A DNA stretch of 64,000 nucleotides from positions 3,113,369-3,177,368 of the forward strand of contig LNAC01000135.1 of NCBI GenBank assembly GCA_002007465.1. The letters run 5' to 3'. Positions 33,916-46,278 of this stretch are shown piece by piece. This stretch comes from Ailurus styani. Lineage: Eukaryota; Chordata; Mammalia; Carnivora; Ailuridae. Each line of letters starts with the position of its first letter. The stretch's first letter is position 1. Both the position numbers and the translations under genes were made by a program. Under the pieces are notes generated by a model. The model was not told the DNA's origin, made no database searches, and saw only the letters and a program-made list of their open reading frames with translations.

Positions 33916-34219
33916 GAAGGAATATACCACATCAGCCCATTGTACCATCAAAATAGCATCACTGTTAGATTTGGGAATATATTTTAAGCTAGTCATTTTT
34001 TTTTTGAATTAGTCATTTTAACAGGGGTGGGTGATCTAAGAATTCACCAAATTCCAAACTAAATATTCACTGAATCAGGAAACATTTAGTATATTCTTGC
34101 TACGTGTAGAACACTCAACAAAGTGCCATGGGTGTGGCAAAGACTCAGAGCCTTATGAGTTAGCTTAGAACACTCTTTCACATTATATACCATTTTTTCC
34201 CAAAATGAGTTTCCTGTAT

Positions 34220-34700
34220 TCATTCATTCAGTGTATTTATCCATTTGTTCTTGTATTCATCCATTCAGTGAATCTTTATTAAACACCTACTATGTGCCAA
34301 ACACTGCTCTAGGCCTTGGGATACACCAGTGAGCATATAGATAAAAATTGACAAAAAGCTTTGCCCCTTTGTTGAGGGACAGCCAATAAGCAATAAGCAT
34401 GATAAATAAATCAACTACATAGTGTATTTCGAGTAACCAAACATTCTGGTTTGTTCACAATAGTCCCAAATTATATACATTATTCTGCCCCCCTCCAATT
34501 CCAGTTAATGCTCCCTTTCACTTGCAAAAATGTTCCCTTTGATCAGCAAATTTAATGGTCACCCTTCATGTTTGAAGATGCTAAGGACCATGGAGAACCG
34601 GAAGAGCAGAGAGTGGATTGCAACTTAACAGGGTGGTCAGGATGGATCTGATTGAACCAGAGACTTTTGAGTAAGATTTGAAGAAGTGTGGGAGTTGGTC
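34220..34700 (-). repeat. Ancient L2/L3-type relic
   Basis: Pattern CATCCATTCAGTGAATCTTT, ATTAAACACCTACTATGTGC, AAACACTGCTCTAGGCCTTG, GATACACCAGTGAGCATATA, later GGGTGGTCAGGATGGATCTG. This is a common mammalian old repeat; the exact family is uncertain. Confidence 0.5.
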
Positions 34701-36002
34701 AAGAGCATACAATTCTAAAAGTCTGTAGCCTTATTATAAAACATTGAAATAATATATACATTCTCATGCTTTTCTTTGGTACACGGAAAATTTTAAAACA
34801 TACATTATATCATATTGCACATGCTATGTGGTGCTTTTGAATCTGTAACTTTTTATGGACAGTTTCACATCAGGGTATCCACACAGTGTCCACTATGTAG
34901 TTACTCCCTTCCCACTTGTACACATCTCTCTATCTAAATGGATTCTGCTCTAGTAAAAGAAGGGAGTGGCGGATTTGGAGGACAGACGGAGAGAAGGGGG
35001 CCAGGGGTTAAACCTTTCTTGGTAATTGACTCTATGCTAAGTCTCCATGCTTCTTGCAGGATACATAATGTTTTCTACAGTACAAATATACAGAGATAGC
35101 AAGGGTGACCACAAAGCAGGCAAAGCAGATTAGGAATGCTTTAAGAATAATAGTTCTCCAAAATGTAGAAATTGATCATCTCAACAGAATGTAATCAGTC
35201 GGTGAAGAAGTGTTTGAGAGATTTCACTGGACGAATATGAAATTACTTGATTTGGTTCCCATCTTCGCTGTGGTCCATTCCTTTCCCCCTACAAATAAGA
35301 AAGAGGCTGGTAGGTGTCATTGACAAGAAAGGTTAATTTCAATTTTGTTTCTCCTCCTTTCTGACCCTTCTTCCACCCCCATCTAAAGACTGGGGCCATC
35401 CTGATGACACACCAAGCTAAGTGTATGCTTAGGGATAAAAGGCCAGGTGCAAGGTCATGATTTATGACAGAAACACTTCTCCCTGACCAGCATATTGTAA
35501 GCTCCAGTTGATCAAGTTATGTCATTACAAGTTAAGCGTGCAATTAATTTCTTTGAGGGATACTAGTTTGATGATAACAGTACATTTTATGTACAGTCTG
35601 TCACCAGGCACGAGTTTGGTAGAGAGGCCATATTATTAAGGCATGTGTAGACCTGATTCAGAATATTGTAGCAACTGATTCTTCCTTTGATGACTTACAT
35701 TATTGTAAAGGCATACAGGCTGGCACTTGGTGTTCAGGACTTTAAAACTATCAGACTGAAAAGTGAAAAAAATCCATCACCTGGACATTGTAGTCTGTTA
35801 TACACCTGTCATCATCTGGCTTCTTCCAAATAGTATCAGTGTGTTCCCCAAGTCTCAGGAGGACGAGCTCCAAGATTGGAACCTCCATTTGTCAGTCTTT
35901 TGTTTGGGACATGTGGACATAGCCCAATATATAACTCCTAGAAAGAAGAGGGGAAAGCACTTAACAAATAGAATAAATCCTCATTAAATTTTTCTAATTT
36001 AG
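34701..36002. other. Non-coding, no gene seen
   Basis: No exon or assignable repeat. Begins with L1-like text near 34720-34960 (TTGCACATGCTATGTGGTGC) that I could not anchor. Confidence 0.35.
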
Positions 36003-36201
36003 GGGCTCCTGGGTGCCTCAGGCATTAAGTGTCTGCCTTTGGCTCAGATCATGATCCCAGTGTCCTGGAATCAAGCACCGCATCAGGCTTCCTGCTCAGC
36101 AGGAGGCCTGCTTCTCCTTCTCCCACTCCCCCTGCTTGTGTTCCCTCTCTCTCTCTCTCTCTCTCTCTCTGTCAAATAAATAAATAAATTCTTAAAAAAA
36201 A
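36003..36201 (+). mobile_element. CAN-SINE
   Basis: Head GGGCTCCTGGGTGCCTCAGG, (CT)n run at 36147-36170, and an AAATAAATAAATAAATTCTT tail. Duplication TTTTCTAATTTAG is seen before and after (about 35990-36002 and 36204-36216). Confidence 0.92.
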
Positions 36202-36216
36202 TTTTTTCTAATTTAG

Positions 36217-39200
36217 AACGGAGTCTATAAGACCATCGGTGGTTCAACTAAAATTCTTTCAGAATCATCAGAATCTTACTCAGGAATAAGAAGAATCTGA
36301 TTAACTTTAGTAGCTTTCCCAAATTAGGAATTCAGGGAAATAAGACCTGCCCTCAGAGCGTGAGTCCAGCAACCAATTCATTCTCAGAAAGCACTGTGTT
36401 TACTAGTTTGTAGTATAAGTCTGCCATGAACTACATTGCTTTCATTAGTGCCTTAGTTTTCCTTCCTAGAGTCTATTTTATATCAGATGGTATTTTATAT
36501 TGAATAAAGTATGCTTTTCTTGAAAATTTACCTAATTTAGGCCTATTACAAAGCCCGACTGTCTGCAGTGCATGCGCATACACTATTCTAAACTAGTGAA
36601 ACTTGCCTGCACTAGCAGCATTACACAAAGCCATGTAAAATAGCACAAGTGTTTTAGCATGTAGCTCACAAGCTAAAATGACTTGGGAAATTTGGGGAAA
36701 AAAACAAAATGGGTGTCTGTCCCTAATTCCTCCTAGTAAATGTCCTTCCCTTTGGACCTTTCTCTGTTCTTAGACAAGAAGAGAGAGATCAAGATGAAAA
36801 TAACAAGGAATAAGAAGAGACAAAGCTAAGATAAAAAAAATTTGTCAACCACCTGCCAGATGGGAAAATCCTTACAGTTCATGAGCAACTGAATTGCCCA
36901 AGATTTTTTACAGAGAAACATAAGTTCTACTTAGAAGATAAATTGCCTGAGTTTCAGACACACGAAATCTCTAAGACCACCTAATGCTATAAAAAAAAGT
37001 ATGGATACATGTATCTCCATTTTTATTTCATAATCTGAGCTAGAGAAAATTTACTGCAGCATGATTACCCAGGCCTCATTACCTCGGAGTTAATTAGCTA
37101 ACATTTGTAAAGTGCTTTGAAGATGAAAAGCATCGTATAAATGCTAAGAATTATTAAATAATATGAGAGGAAAATCATAAAATGGATACATTGTTAACAT
37201 TAATTTGTATTTTATCTTTTCTTATTATCTGCCCCCTACCATTTGACATTTGGGGCAGAACTATATATACAAAGGCCGAGGGAGTTGCCTGGTTTATTAC
37301 AACCCCGAACGACAGTATCATACTAGCTCCAAATTAATACTTGCCAAAACGTGAGCTCTCAAGTAAAAATAAATCAACTGTCCAGAGAGATTCCCCACTT
37401 GCTCTAAAGAGTTATCTAGTTAAACATTCGTCCCCTCCAACAGTTAAAAGGGAAGGTGTATTAATTCAGAAGCAAATAAACGTTTCTGCTTTATTCAAAA
37501 CAATTGAAAATAAACTAATGAACAGTAAGATCAGCCAAACCATTTTGTGGGAAACATATGATTCTACTTTGCACCCATGCTCCCAGTCCCAGAGCCTGCT
37601 GCTGAATAGCTTAGGACGGTATATTATGTAGTGTTGATTGTTCCCTACATGTTGCTGTCATCAAAGTGAGTTAAACTTTTCTCAAAGCTGCAGTTCCACT
37701 CCCTGTCATCTCACCTCCTCCTTCCCCAATCTTCCATGGACAGAGGGACAGACAGAGGCAAACCTGCCCTCGAAAGTCTTTGGCAGCCTGCCAGGGACTC
37801 ATCCACAAAGAAGAAACAGCTCTAGTCAAATATTCTTAAAATATGCTGTATCATGAAAGCTTTCAGTGAAACAGGAAATAATAGATCAAGTACATTCAAA
37901 GTATTTGCAAACTGTTTAATTGGGTAAAGGCAAGTCAAACTCTTCTCATCAGGACAACGTTATTGTAAAGCCCACTTCAGTGATACTAAAGTTAATCCCA
38001 AATCCTGTTACAGGAAACTCATCCTTATTAAAGTAACATTAAGTGCTCCTTTTTTATTGATCTTCCCCTTCAGCTTAATGATAGAAACTTACTGATGTTT
38101 TAATAATAACCTCACAAGCTTTATCTCATTTTACTTTGCCTTGGTACTAAAAGATGCGGTGGAAACTAACTTAGCATAAACATTTTGCAGATGTCTTTAA
38201 AGGCCAGGGGGAGGTTAAAAAAAAAAAAAAGATTCAGTTGAGCTGAGTGTTAACAAAGATGGCTGAAAAACTAAAAGATAAAAGGGAGGCTCCAGTGTGA
38301 ACATCAAAGAATTGTTAATGACAAGAAATACCATTAGGGTTAGCGTCTCTTTTGTTTCAACCCTTTCACACCTGCAGTGTGTCGTGAGCTAAGCCTTTGT
38401 TCCAAAATCTGAATTACCTCCATTAGCATTTATAGAAAAATGGTCGCAAAACAGCGGAAACATACTTTTGGCTCTCCCCTTTTGCTTGAAAAGTCAGAAA
38501 TTAGTGAGGTATCTGTGGGTTTCCTTCTTGTTGCTGGGTGTAACTATGCAGACTACAGAGGTGTAAGGTAATGGGTTGCAAATAAGCTTGGTTGAAATGT
38601 GAGAATAGCTTTGTACTTAAAAAAGAGAGGTAATAGAAACAACATGGAGAAGCTACATATGCAGCTCAGGCATTAGCAATTGCAAAATCAGAGCGTGAAA
38701 TTCAGATTAGCCCTCCCCAGGCTGTGAGAGGAAGGGGGTATTGCAAGACTTGGCATGGCTAAAGGTGTAACCTGTTTTATTTGGCCCCTGAAAAATTTTA
38801 ACAGATGGTGGGACCAGCTGTCTTTTTCAGCCATTTAATAAACTCTTCGGTGGTAACAGTTTGGAAAGTGGGGGTTTTTCGTTTTAGGCCAGAGGAGAAA
38901 ATAAAGAAATCTGTCCCAAGTTGTCTTTGCCAAGTAGCAAAGCCTGGAAACGTTATGAAAAGTTAAAGGGGAAAAAAAAAATCTAATCAACTATATTATC
39001 GTCATTGTATCTTTTAAGGGAACAGCAACAAAAACAAATTCCTCTCTGCCAAATTAGATGACTAACTACTGGCAAAATGTATTTTGTGTTGGTGCCTTGT
39101 CTGTGATTGTGTCGGTATCTGGGATTTTAATTTCGATCTTTCAAAAAAGAGATGCCTGGTTATCATGGACAAATTAACAGCACTTTAAGGCAACTATCCA

Positions 39201-39693
39201 CAGCGACAAAAAGGAGCAAGCTAAACATTTATTAGAAGTTAGTACATGTAAACAGTAAATACTTTGTCATAATGAATGAAGGAGTAAATTCCTTCCAACT
39301 TATGTAATTAGTCTAAAATGGCATACAACCCTCCTCATCATGCCATGTAAATTACAGAGCCCAGCTCCAGACCTTGGGAATGGCGGGGGAAATGTTCATG
39401 TCAAGTTATTTTCAGGACAAGACTTAAGAGATTTTGCTTTTGTGCCGAAAATATTTTGTAAAATTGGCATTTCCCTACCAGTTAAACAGCAACTCTCAAT
39501 TAGGAGAATGTTTATTTACAAAACTTCTCCCCTGATTGGCTGCAGGCACAACTCTTTGCAAACGTGGGTGATTGCTGGCTGAGCAACAGCCCCTTCCATT
39601 TGACGAAGCTTTATTCTATCCATAGGCCTATTACAGATCTGAGAGTGTTTGCATTAAATAAATTAATTAAACAACAAAACATAAACTCTTTTT
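36217..39693. other. SINE-free AT-rich block, possible regulatory DNA
   Basis: About 3.5 kb with no young SINE, LTR or identifiable L1. This contrasts with an average of roughly one SINE per 2.5 kb across the window. It contains an old CORE-SINE-like phrase at 37098-37156 (AACATTTGTAAAGTGCTTTG) and no credible ORF. It also has TF-like words: a T-box half-site TTTCACACCT (38364-38373), CTTTTGTTTC (38349) and an inverted CCAAT (GATTGGCTG, 39535-39543). That pattern suits conserved non-coding DNA near a developmental gene. It is inference without alignment. Confidence 0.35.
38364..38373 (-). promoter_or_regulatory. T-box half-site motif
   Basis: TTTCACACCT is the complement of AGGTGTGAAA, a perfect T-box half-site core. 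A single motif occurs by chance often enough that function is unproven. Confidence 0.2.
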
Positions 39694-39706
39694 AAATTAG
39701 GAGACA

Positions 39707-39916
39707 ATAGGGGCACCTGGGTGGCTCAGTTGTTAAGCGTTTGCCTTTGGTGCAGGTCATGATCCCGGGGTCCTGGGATCAAGTCCCGTACCCGGAGCCC
39801 TGCTCGGCGGGAAGTCTGTTTCTTCTTCCTCTCCCACTCCCCCTGCTTGTGTTCCTTCTCTTGCTATGTCTCTCTCTGTCAAGTAAATAAAATCTTTAAA
39901 AATAATAATAATAAAT
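39707..39916 (+). mobile_element. CAN-SINE
   Basis: Head GGGGCACCTGGGTGGCTCAG and tail with AATAATAATAATAAATAA. Exact 13-bp duplication AAATTAGGAGACA at 39694-39706 and 39917-39929. Confidence 0.95.
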
Positions 39917-40261
39917 AAATTAGGAGACATTAGACACACCTTTTTAGATGCCTAAAGCATGTGCAAATTTTCATTATATTTAGTAAACTTTGCTTAGCTT
40001 TCAGCTTACTAATTTGGGGACTGCTAGTGATGTGTGTCTTCTAAACAGAAGGGTGTAGGTGATAGAGAAGGGAATAATAAGGAATTCCACCTGGAGTAAG
40101 TTAGCTCAGTCATCTAGAATAAGTTAGTTCAGTTATCAATCTAGTCTCCAAAATTAACAGAATGCCATTTCTAATTTTCCAATTGCCATAATTTGTGAAG
40201 TGCCTTGGATAAGTTAGAGTTCTTCCTTGGGGGGTACTTTCTCTAGTCTGTAACGCCACAT

Positions 40262-40385
40262 CACCATTCATTCAACTCATGTTTAACGAGCACCTACCAC
40301 GGGTCTGGTGCTGTGCCAGGAGCTGGAGATATAGAGGTGAACACGAGAGAGCAGGCTCCAGAGCTCTGAGAGCTGGCATCACCTC
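40262..40385 (-). repeat. Ancient L2/L3-type relic
   Basis: CATTCATTCAACTCATGTTT, AACGAGCACCTACCACGGGT, then GCTGTGCCAGGAGCTGGAGA. Same family as the relic at 34220. Confidence 0.5.
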
Positions 40386-41106
40386 ATAACTTCTTCACTG
40401 TGTCAAGAGTGAGAAAAATACTAGAGACATAAAGCCCTCCACCCAGAATGTTTAGGCTTGGTCTATCCAATTAAAAAAATATATATTTAAATGATGCAGA
40501 TGAGTCTGACAACTAAATGTAGGGGAGGAGGAACTTGCCCTCCCCTTTCAGGGGAAAGCCACTGAGGAAGAGAGCTAGAAGCATTTTCATGTCCCTTCCG
40601 GCAACCCTCAGCAAACCTCTGGCTTCTCCTTGCATTTTTGTTTTCCAGTCACTGGTTTCACACAGCTACAATTAGCCCCTCACTAAAGTGTGATCTTCCC
40701 AGAAATTCTTTGTATTATCCTCATACATTAGGGTGCTTTTCTAAATCATTAGGACTAAACAGTTTCAAGTGGGGGAAAAAAATAAAGAAATGGAGCTTTA
40801 GCTTATAGAAACAGAAGCATTAACACTGTCTGAAAACTAGGTTGGTCTCATGGCTAGAATGTGGATCTGGTCAACTAATTCCAGTCCCTACCTCCAAAAC
40901 TCCAACACCTTTATTTCTGTCTTATGAGCCACCTACAGGTACCAAAGTCCATTTAAATACTGTTACCAATTCATTAGATTCTCCAGATTGTAGAAATGTA
41001 GTTCACCGTGAGCAAGAGAAAAGAGTGAACAAATTCATGGATTTTACATATGCGGGAAAATTCACCTCTTTCACTGTAGGGTATTATACTTTTATTTTTC
41101 TTTCAG
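40386..41106. other. Non-coding, no gene seen
   Basis: No exon supported apart from the candidate immediately to the right. An ORF at 40842-41129 crosses its acceptor and is probably spurious. Confidence 0.4.
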
Positions 41107-41206
41107 ATGGACAGGTGATCTGGGATTAGCGAACAACATGGGATTTGGGACTAGCGGCCCTTTCAAATGTCTCCAGGTTAACAACGCGAGTCTCCCTGTC
41201 AGTGAG
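41107..41206 (+). other. Candidate isolated exon (100 bp)
   Basis: A strong acceptor, TACTTTTATTTTTCTTTCAG, precedes it. A strong donor, GTGAG|GTAAGC, follows. One frame is open throughout and would begin WTGDLGLANNMGFGTSGPFK; the other two have stops. No neighbouring exon in phase is evident and I do not recognise the peptide. It may be an exon of a non-coding RNA, a coding exon of a distant gene, or a chance pair of splice-like sites. Confidence 0.3.
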
Positions 41207-41604
41207 GTAAGCACCCAGAGCTTGCTGCCTTGGCCACAGTCTTAGACACCCACTGCCAGGGCTGACCCTGTCCCCTCCCAGCTGCCAGCAGAGCCCCAGC
41301 AGTGGCCATGGCCCTAGCAGTGATCTGCAGAGTGGCCCATGGAAAAGGGGATGCCCAGAGCAGCAACCCTAGTGGCATTTCAGTGCCACTCTAGCAGCCG
41401 TTGTAATAAGCCAAGTCCTCGTATTTATGCTGCTTCTGTCAAATGTTTTCCAATAAATAAACGCTGTATTTGACATCATTTTTCTTACCACAACATCTCT
41501 CCTGAGATAGTGAACTGTAACATGCCTAGCAAAGACAAAAGCAAAATTTGATTCTAATGAAGAACCAGGAATGATGAAATAATGAAGCCCATTAAAAGGT
41601 AATA

Positions 41605-41606
41605 GA

Positions 41607-41645
<39 letters not shown>

Positions 41646-41648
41646 ATA
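41605..41648. repeat. (TAAA)n microsatellite
   Basis: About 11 perfect tetranucleotide units. No SINE body is attached on either side, so it stands alone or is the residue of a tail. Confidence 0.95.
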
Positions 41649-43639
41649 GTGACCTATAAATTTTCTTAGGATTGTTAAGAAATGTCATTAATTTTAGAAT
41701 TCTCCAAATATCCAGCAAACTCCGGAATTAAAAACAAAAAACAGTCCAAGAACCCTTTATGTTTGTAGAAGGCATTTTCTAATAAGAAAAATTCTTTTCT
41801 TAAATTGTATAATCAGTAACAGTTAAATTCTTAACATTTAAAGAAATAGTTAACAAATTAGTGAACAAATTAGAAGTACATACAGAAACTAAATTATTTC
41901 TAGTTTAATTGCTACAATTAACATAATTATAAACATTCAGAAGGGATGGACTGCTTGAATGATAAATATAACTCAATGGTTTTCAGAATGTTGTAAGACA
42001 AGAGTTTGCCTACTTGTGAAGTCACAAAAGTCTGTGAAGCACTGAGAAGGCCCTCGCTCCCCCTCTTCCAGCTGCCAACCCCACACACCCTAGGCACCTC
42101 CACTGAACAACGTAGGCCTGTAGGCAAGTTGAAGCTTCCATCCCCTCATCTTGCAGAAGATTTATGAAACAGGACACCAATTTGTTGTCAGTAGAGAAAC
42201 CCACTAAGCAAACTCTAAAAGATCAAGATGACTGGGAAGGATGAAGTCAACAAGTTAGAGAAGCAGTAAGCACATTTCTCAAAGTTCCAGCCAAGAACCA
42301 CCCGTCTTACAAACAAGGCAGGCCAGACAAGGTGTGGGCAGAGCCCCTGGCTGGGTGACCCGAGTCTGCACCGACTCCAGCAACTGCCCCCCGCCCGGTG
42401 ACGGGTTCTCCTGGAAGGCAGGCCACGTGTTTCCGCCGGCAGAGCACCGTCTTCTTATAACTGACAAATACTTCATCCTTCAAGATTGTTTCCAGTATTC
42501 TACCGTGATCCTCTGACCTTACAACTCTGTCTCAGGGCAGGCAAAGCACCAATCATCATGATACTGCTCAGCCTGTGCTAGTCATACGTTCACAGGAGAG
42601 CTGGGAGAAACAGGGTTCGTCAGCCATATACGCAAATAATTTCTCGGTCATTTAAGAGATTTCCAGAGATGCAATAATCTCATACATATACATGTGATCT
42701 CAATTTCAGAGGGAGGGGTTTTCTTCCTATGTCACTAATTTTGGCTATATACTCGGGATCTGAAAATCTCTAAATATTAATAAAAAATCAATACTCTAAA
42801 CTTGAACACCTAATAGAAAACAAGAGTAAGATACCTCAAAAATTCTTTCCTTCTGGCATTCTCTTTGCTTTGACTGAAAGAAAAACTTCTGAAGAAAAGG
42901 TACTGTCCAGGGCACCGCTTTTTTTGTTTCATTTCTGACAGCAGAATTCAGAGCCTAACACTTTGCATTAATTATATTATCCTTTTGATAATAAAAAGGA
43001 TGCCTCTAATTCTTTGTAACAATGTGGCCAGATGGAAGTATAATGTGAATATGACAGGACTTATGAAAGTTGTTGGATTGACTACTCTGGGGACCAGAAC
43101 TCGCGATTCCTCTGCGAAGATTCCTTCTCTGATACGAGAAGGGCACAGAGAATGGTGGAGGCTTTCACTCTGGTCTCCTGATCTCTGTCATTCAGCCTCA
43201 GCCCTGCCCTGCTGGGGCCACCGGCTCCGGGTGGAAAAGCAATTCCGTCTCCCCTCGACTTAATCCTTGCCTGTCTGCGGAGACCTCACCAAGGGTGCTA
43301 ATTGTAAGGATGGCTCTGCGTTTCCAACACCTGTCCACCAGGAACTGGACTTACACCCCCAACTCCTTCATGCGGCCACGAGACAGACATCAGATGGTAG
43401 CAACTTCTGGTCCCTCCTGAGCGGATCAGTTGCGTGGTGTCCAACATTCCCTGCTCTAGCTTCACCGGTTTCCAGATATTTATCAGTGCGGCACAGTGAA
43501 TGCAGACGGAGACAGCCGACGGAGTCTATTTCAGGAAGTCTTGCTGGCGTCATTAGCAACACGGCTGTGATTTTGACTGTCACCACAATCCTTCGTTCTC
43601 ATTGTATTTATGTGTTTTTATATTCAAATAGTAATAATA
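41649..43639. other. Non-coding, no gene seen
   Basis: No recognisable repeat over ~2 kb. The second part (42270-42440 and 43080-43560) is richer in CpG and G+C than the flanks, but not to CpG-island level. An ORF of 181 codons beginning at 43267 runs into the MIR and is rejected. Confidence 0.4.
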
Positions 43640-43850
43640 GTAATTTGAATAGTAATTTCACGCACGGTCTAGGCCTTTTACATGTAGGAACTGTTTTAAT
43701 CATCGTAACCCTGGAAGGTAGGTACTGTTATTACCCCCATGTTACAGATGAGAAAATGAGGTACAGAGAGTATAAGTATTCAAGGTCACAGAGTAGAAAG
43801 TGGCAGTACTGAGATTCACTCCCAGGGAGTCTGGCTCCAGAATCTAGCCC
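43640..43850 (-). repeat. MIR relic, well preserved
   Basis: Antisense MIR with GGCCTTTTACATGTAGGAAC, TATTACCCCCATGTTACAGA, TGAGAAAATGAGGTACAGAG, AGGTCACAGAGTAGAAAGTG, and GATTCACTCCCAGGGAGTCT. Confidence 0.75.
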
Positions 43851-44234
43851 AAAGCACAACACCAGGTGTTTTCCTCATAAACACAGGTGCTGAGAGGTTA
43901 CTTGATTTACTCCAAGTCACACAGCATGAGACTCCCCCCTCTAACTTCAGATCCCGGCCTTTTCTGTTCTGACGGCCTCCTGATCCTCACACCCGTGCTC
44001 TGGTCTGCATCACCCCACCGGTCATGTTTAGTTTGGGGGCTCACAGTACGACCCCGTAGTAGCCTTAAAACTCTCAGCTGGGAGTCGGAGACGAACGCAA
44101 GGCTCTGCCTTCTGCTCCAGCTTCCTTCTTCTCCCACCCTAAATAAGGAGAAGATCGGGACGCTCTCAGGGAACCAACTGGGGGCTAAGTCCTTTCTGGC
44201 CACGAGTGATAACAGAATCCTTGGTTCATTTCTT

Positions 44235-44345
44235 TGTACTTTCATTCAACGTATATTTAATGAGGATGGACTGACAAGCATGAGGCTAGGAACTAGAGAT
44301 TTGATGGTGAGCAAGACCTGTGCCAAGGAGCCACCAAGGGGCCAA
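44235..44345 (-). repeat. Ancient L2/L3-type relic
   Basis: CATTCAACGTATATTTAATG followed by TGAGGCTAGGAACTAGAGAT and GATGGTGAGCAAGACCTGTG. Confidence 0.4.
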
Positions 44346-44442
44346 CAGTGTTAATACCATAGAGGCAGCCACATTAAGGGGCAGTCGTGACACCCTGCAG
44401 AAAGTCTCGTAAGAGAGATGGGTAAGCTGGGGTGTTGTGGCA

Positions 44443-44640
44443 GGCACCCGGCTCAGTCATTAAGTGTTTGCCTTCATTCAGCTCAGGTCGTGATCTCAGG
44501 GTCCTGGGATCGAGCCCTACATCAGGCTCCCTGCTCAGCGGGGAGTCTGCTTCTCCCTCTCTCTCTGCTTTCCGTGCCCCACTTGTGCTCTCGATCTCTC
44601 TCTCTGTCAAAACAATAAATAAATAAAATATTTTTAAAAA
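44443..44640 (+). mobile_element. CAN-SINE, head slightly truncated
   Basis: Starts GGCACCCGGCTCAGTCATTA, so part of the head is deleted (the CTGGGTGG segment is missing). Tail AATAAATAAATAAAATATTT. Flanks GGTGTTGTGGCAG and GGGTGTCGTGCAG form an imperfect duplication. Confidence 0.88.
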
Positions 44641-44943
44641 CACAGGGTGTCGTGCAGTTCAGCAGAGGGGCAGGAACCAGTGGGCGGCTCTCAGGAGGAA
44701 GTGCCCCCACTCACCTCAACCGTTAGCACAAGCCAAAGGTCCACGGCAGGAGATGGCAGCCCAAGGGCACTAAGGTTTGCCTGTAAGGACTTGGGGGAAG
44801 GCGCTGTGTTAGCCACAGAGTTTTAAAGCCAGAAACTCATGTGACCTAAATTCACTTCCTAGCAATGATAAGTGCTAATAACATTTATTGAACTCTTAAT
44901 ATGTTCTAAGCTTCTTCATGAATTATACTTGAATTTTATTTAT
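44641..44943. other. Non-coding, no gene seen
   Basis: About 300 bp with no assigned feature. Confidence 0.4.
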
Positions 44944-45298
44944 CTTAGCTCTGGCTGCTCTAACAGAATACACAGACTGAGGGAAATTTATTTCTCACAG
45001 CTCTGGAGGCTGAGCAAGTCCAAGATCAAGGTGCCGACCAATTCTATTCCTGGAGATAATTCTCTTCTGGTTTGCAGAGGGTTGCTGTCTTGCTGGAACC
45101 TCACATGGCAGAGAGAAGGGGAGCAAGTTCTCTGGTTTCCTCTTACAGGAGCATGAATCCCATCCTGGGGGGTCCACCTTCACAACCTCACCTAAAGTCG
45201 TGACCCCCTAAAGTCCTCACTCCAAATACCATCACCTTGGGGATTAGGCCTTCAACGTGTGAACTGGGGGGTGCACAAACATTCAGGCCATAGCAATA
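44944..45298 (-). mobile_element. MLT1-like MaLR solo LTR, antisense
   Basis: Complement of the same LTR type as 20541-20904: CTCTGGCTGCTCTAACAGAA, AATTTATTTCTCACAGCTCT, AAGTCCAAGATCAAGGTGCC, ACCATCACCTTGGGGATTAG, AACATTCAGGCCATAGCA. No internal sequence, so a solo LTR. Confidence 0.75.
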
Positions 45299-45299
45299 C

Positions 45300-45415
45300 T
45301 CATTTCACGCTCACAACACTACTCTGAGGTCCCATTTTATAGAGGAGCTAGTGAGACAGAGGTCAAGCCCTAAAGTTGTGGAGCCAGAGTATGAGCCCAG
45401 GCAAGACGACACGCG
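45300..45415 (-). repeat. MIR-like relic
   Basis: CACGCTCACAACACTACTCT, GGTCCCATTTTATAGAGGAG, then GTGGAGCCAGAGTATGAGCC. Confidence 0.45.
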
Positions 45416-45624
45416 CACCCATGCTCTTATTTACTCTTCTAGACTGCCTGCCACACGGCACAATGCCACACGGAGCATTTAGGACATGTTTGAGACATCT
45501 GGTAGCCACTTTTTCACTTTCCCTGCGCCAAGAGTCCCTAGCCCTGCTCCCTATTGAAATGACCCAAGAAGTGAACGGAAAAATTTGCCCCAGAGAAATG
45601 AAAACTATGTCTTCACAAAACCCT

Positions 45625-46176
45625 ATCCATGAATTTTCTAGCAACCTTTTTGGGAATAACCAAAATCTGGAAACAACCAACATGTCATTCAAGAAATGAA
45701 TGGATATATTCAGCCATATCCATGCAACGAAACACGACTCAGCGATAAACAGGAGCAGACGACTGATTCGTGCAACGGCTTGAACAGCTCTGGAGGGCGT
45801 GAGTGACAAAAGTCAACTTCAGAAGGTCACACGATGTACAATTCCATTTGTATATTCTAAAGTGACGAAATTAGAACGGTGAAAGGCACATTGGCGGTTG
45901 CCAGGGGCTGGGGACGGCCAGGTGTGGGGCCCAGGAGGGTCTCTGCGGGTGGCAAGAAGGAGGTGTGCATTGATGAAATGGGTCTGGTTGTTGTGACAGT
46001 CACACAAATCTGCTCACGTGACACTACTCACCTCTTGTACCAGCGTCAGTTTCCTGGTTTAAGTCCTGTAACTATATAATCGTTGGGAACACTGGATGAA
46101 GGCTAATGGGACACCTTGACACTATTTTTGCAACTTCCTATTCACCTGCAATTATTTCGAAATAAAGGTTCTTTTG
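45625..46176 (+). mobile_element. Old L1, ORF2 end and 3' UTR
   Basis: Sense-strand L1 words: AACCAAAATCTGGAAACAAC, GAATGGATATATTCAGCCAT, GGCGGTTGCCAGGGGCTGGG, GAAATGGGTCTGGTTGTTGT, ending AATTATTTCGAAATAAAGGT. 5' truncated and mutated. Confidence 0.65.
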
Positions 46177-46179
46177 AAA

Positions 46180-46278
46180 TGCCAATGGCCGGGCCTCACA
46201 GATTCTGATTTAATTAGCCTGGGGTGGGGCCTGGGTATCAATGTGTTTGAGAAGCTCCTCAAATGATTCCAAGGACGT
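46180..46278 (+). mobile_element. MER5A-like hAT fragment
   Basis: GGGCCTCACAGATTCTGATT, TAATTAGCCTGGGGTGGGGC, CTGGGTATCAATGTGTTTGA and GAGAAGCTCCTCAAATGATT follow the MER5A middle and right half. Confidence 0.6.

Noticed and set aside
41605..41648. SINE tail
   Set aside because: No SINE body is attached on either side, so it is listed as a simple repeat.
43267..43812. Plus-strand ORF of 181 codons
   Set aside because: Its C-terminal third is antisense MIR repeat and no splice signals or known domain are visible.
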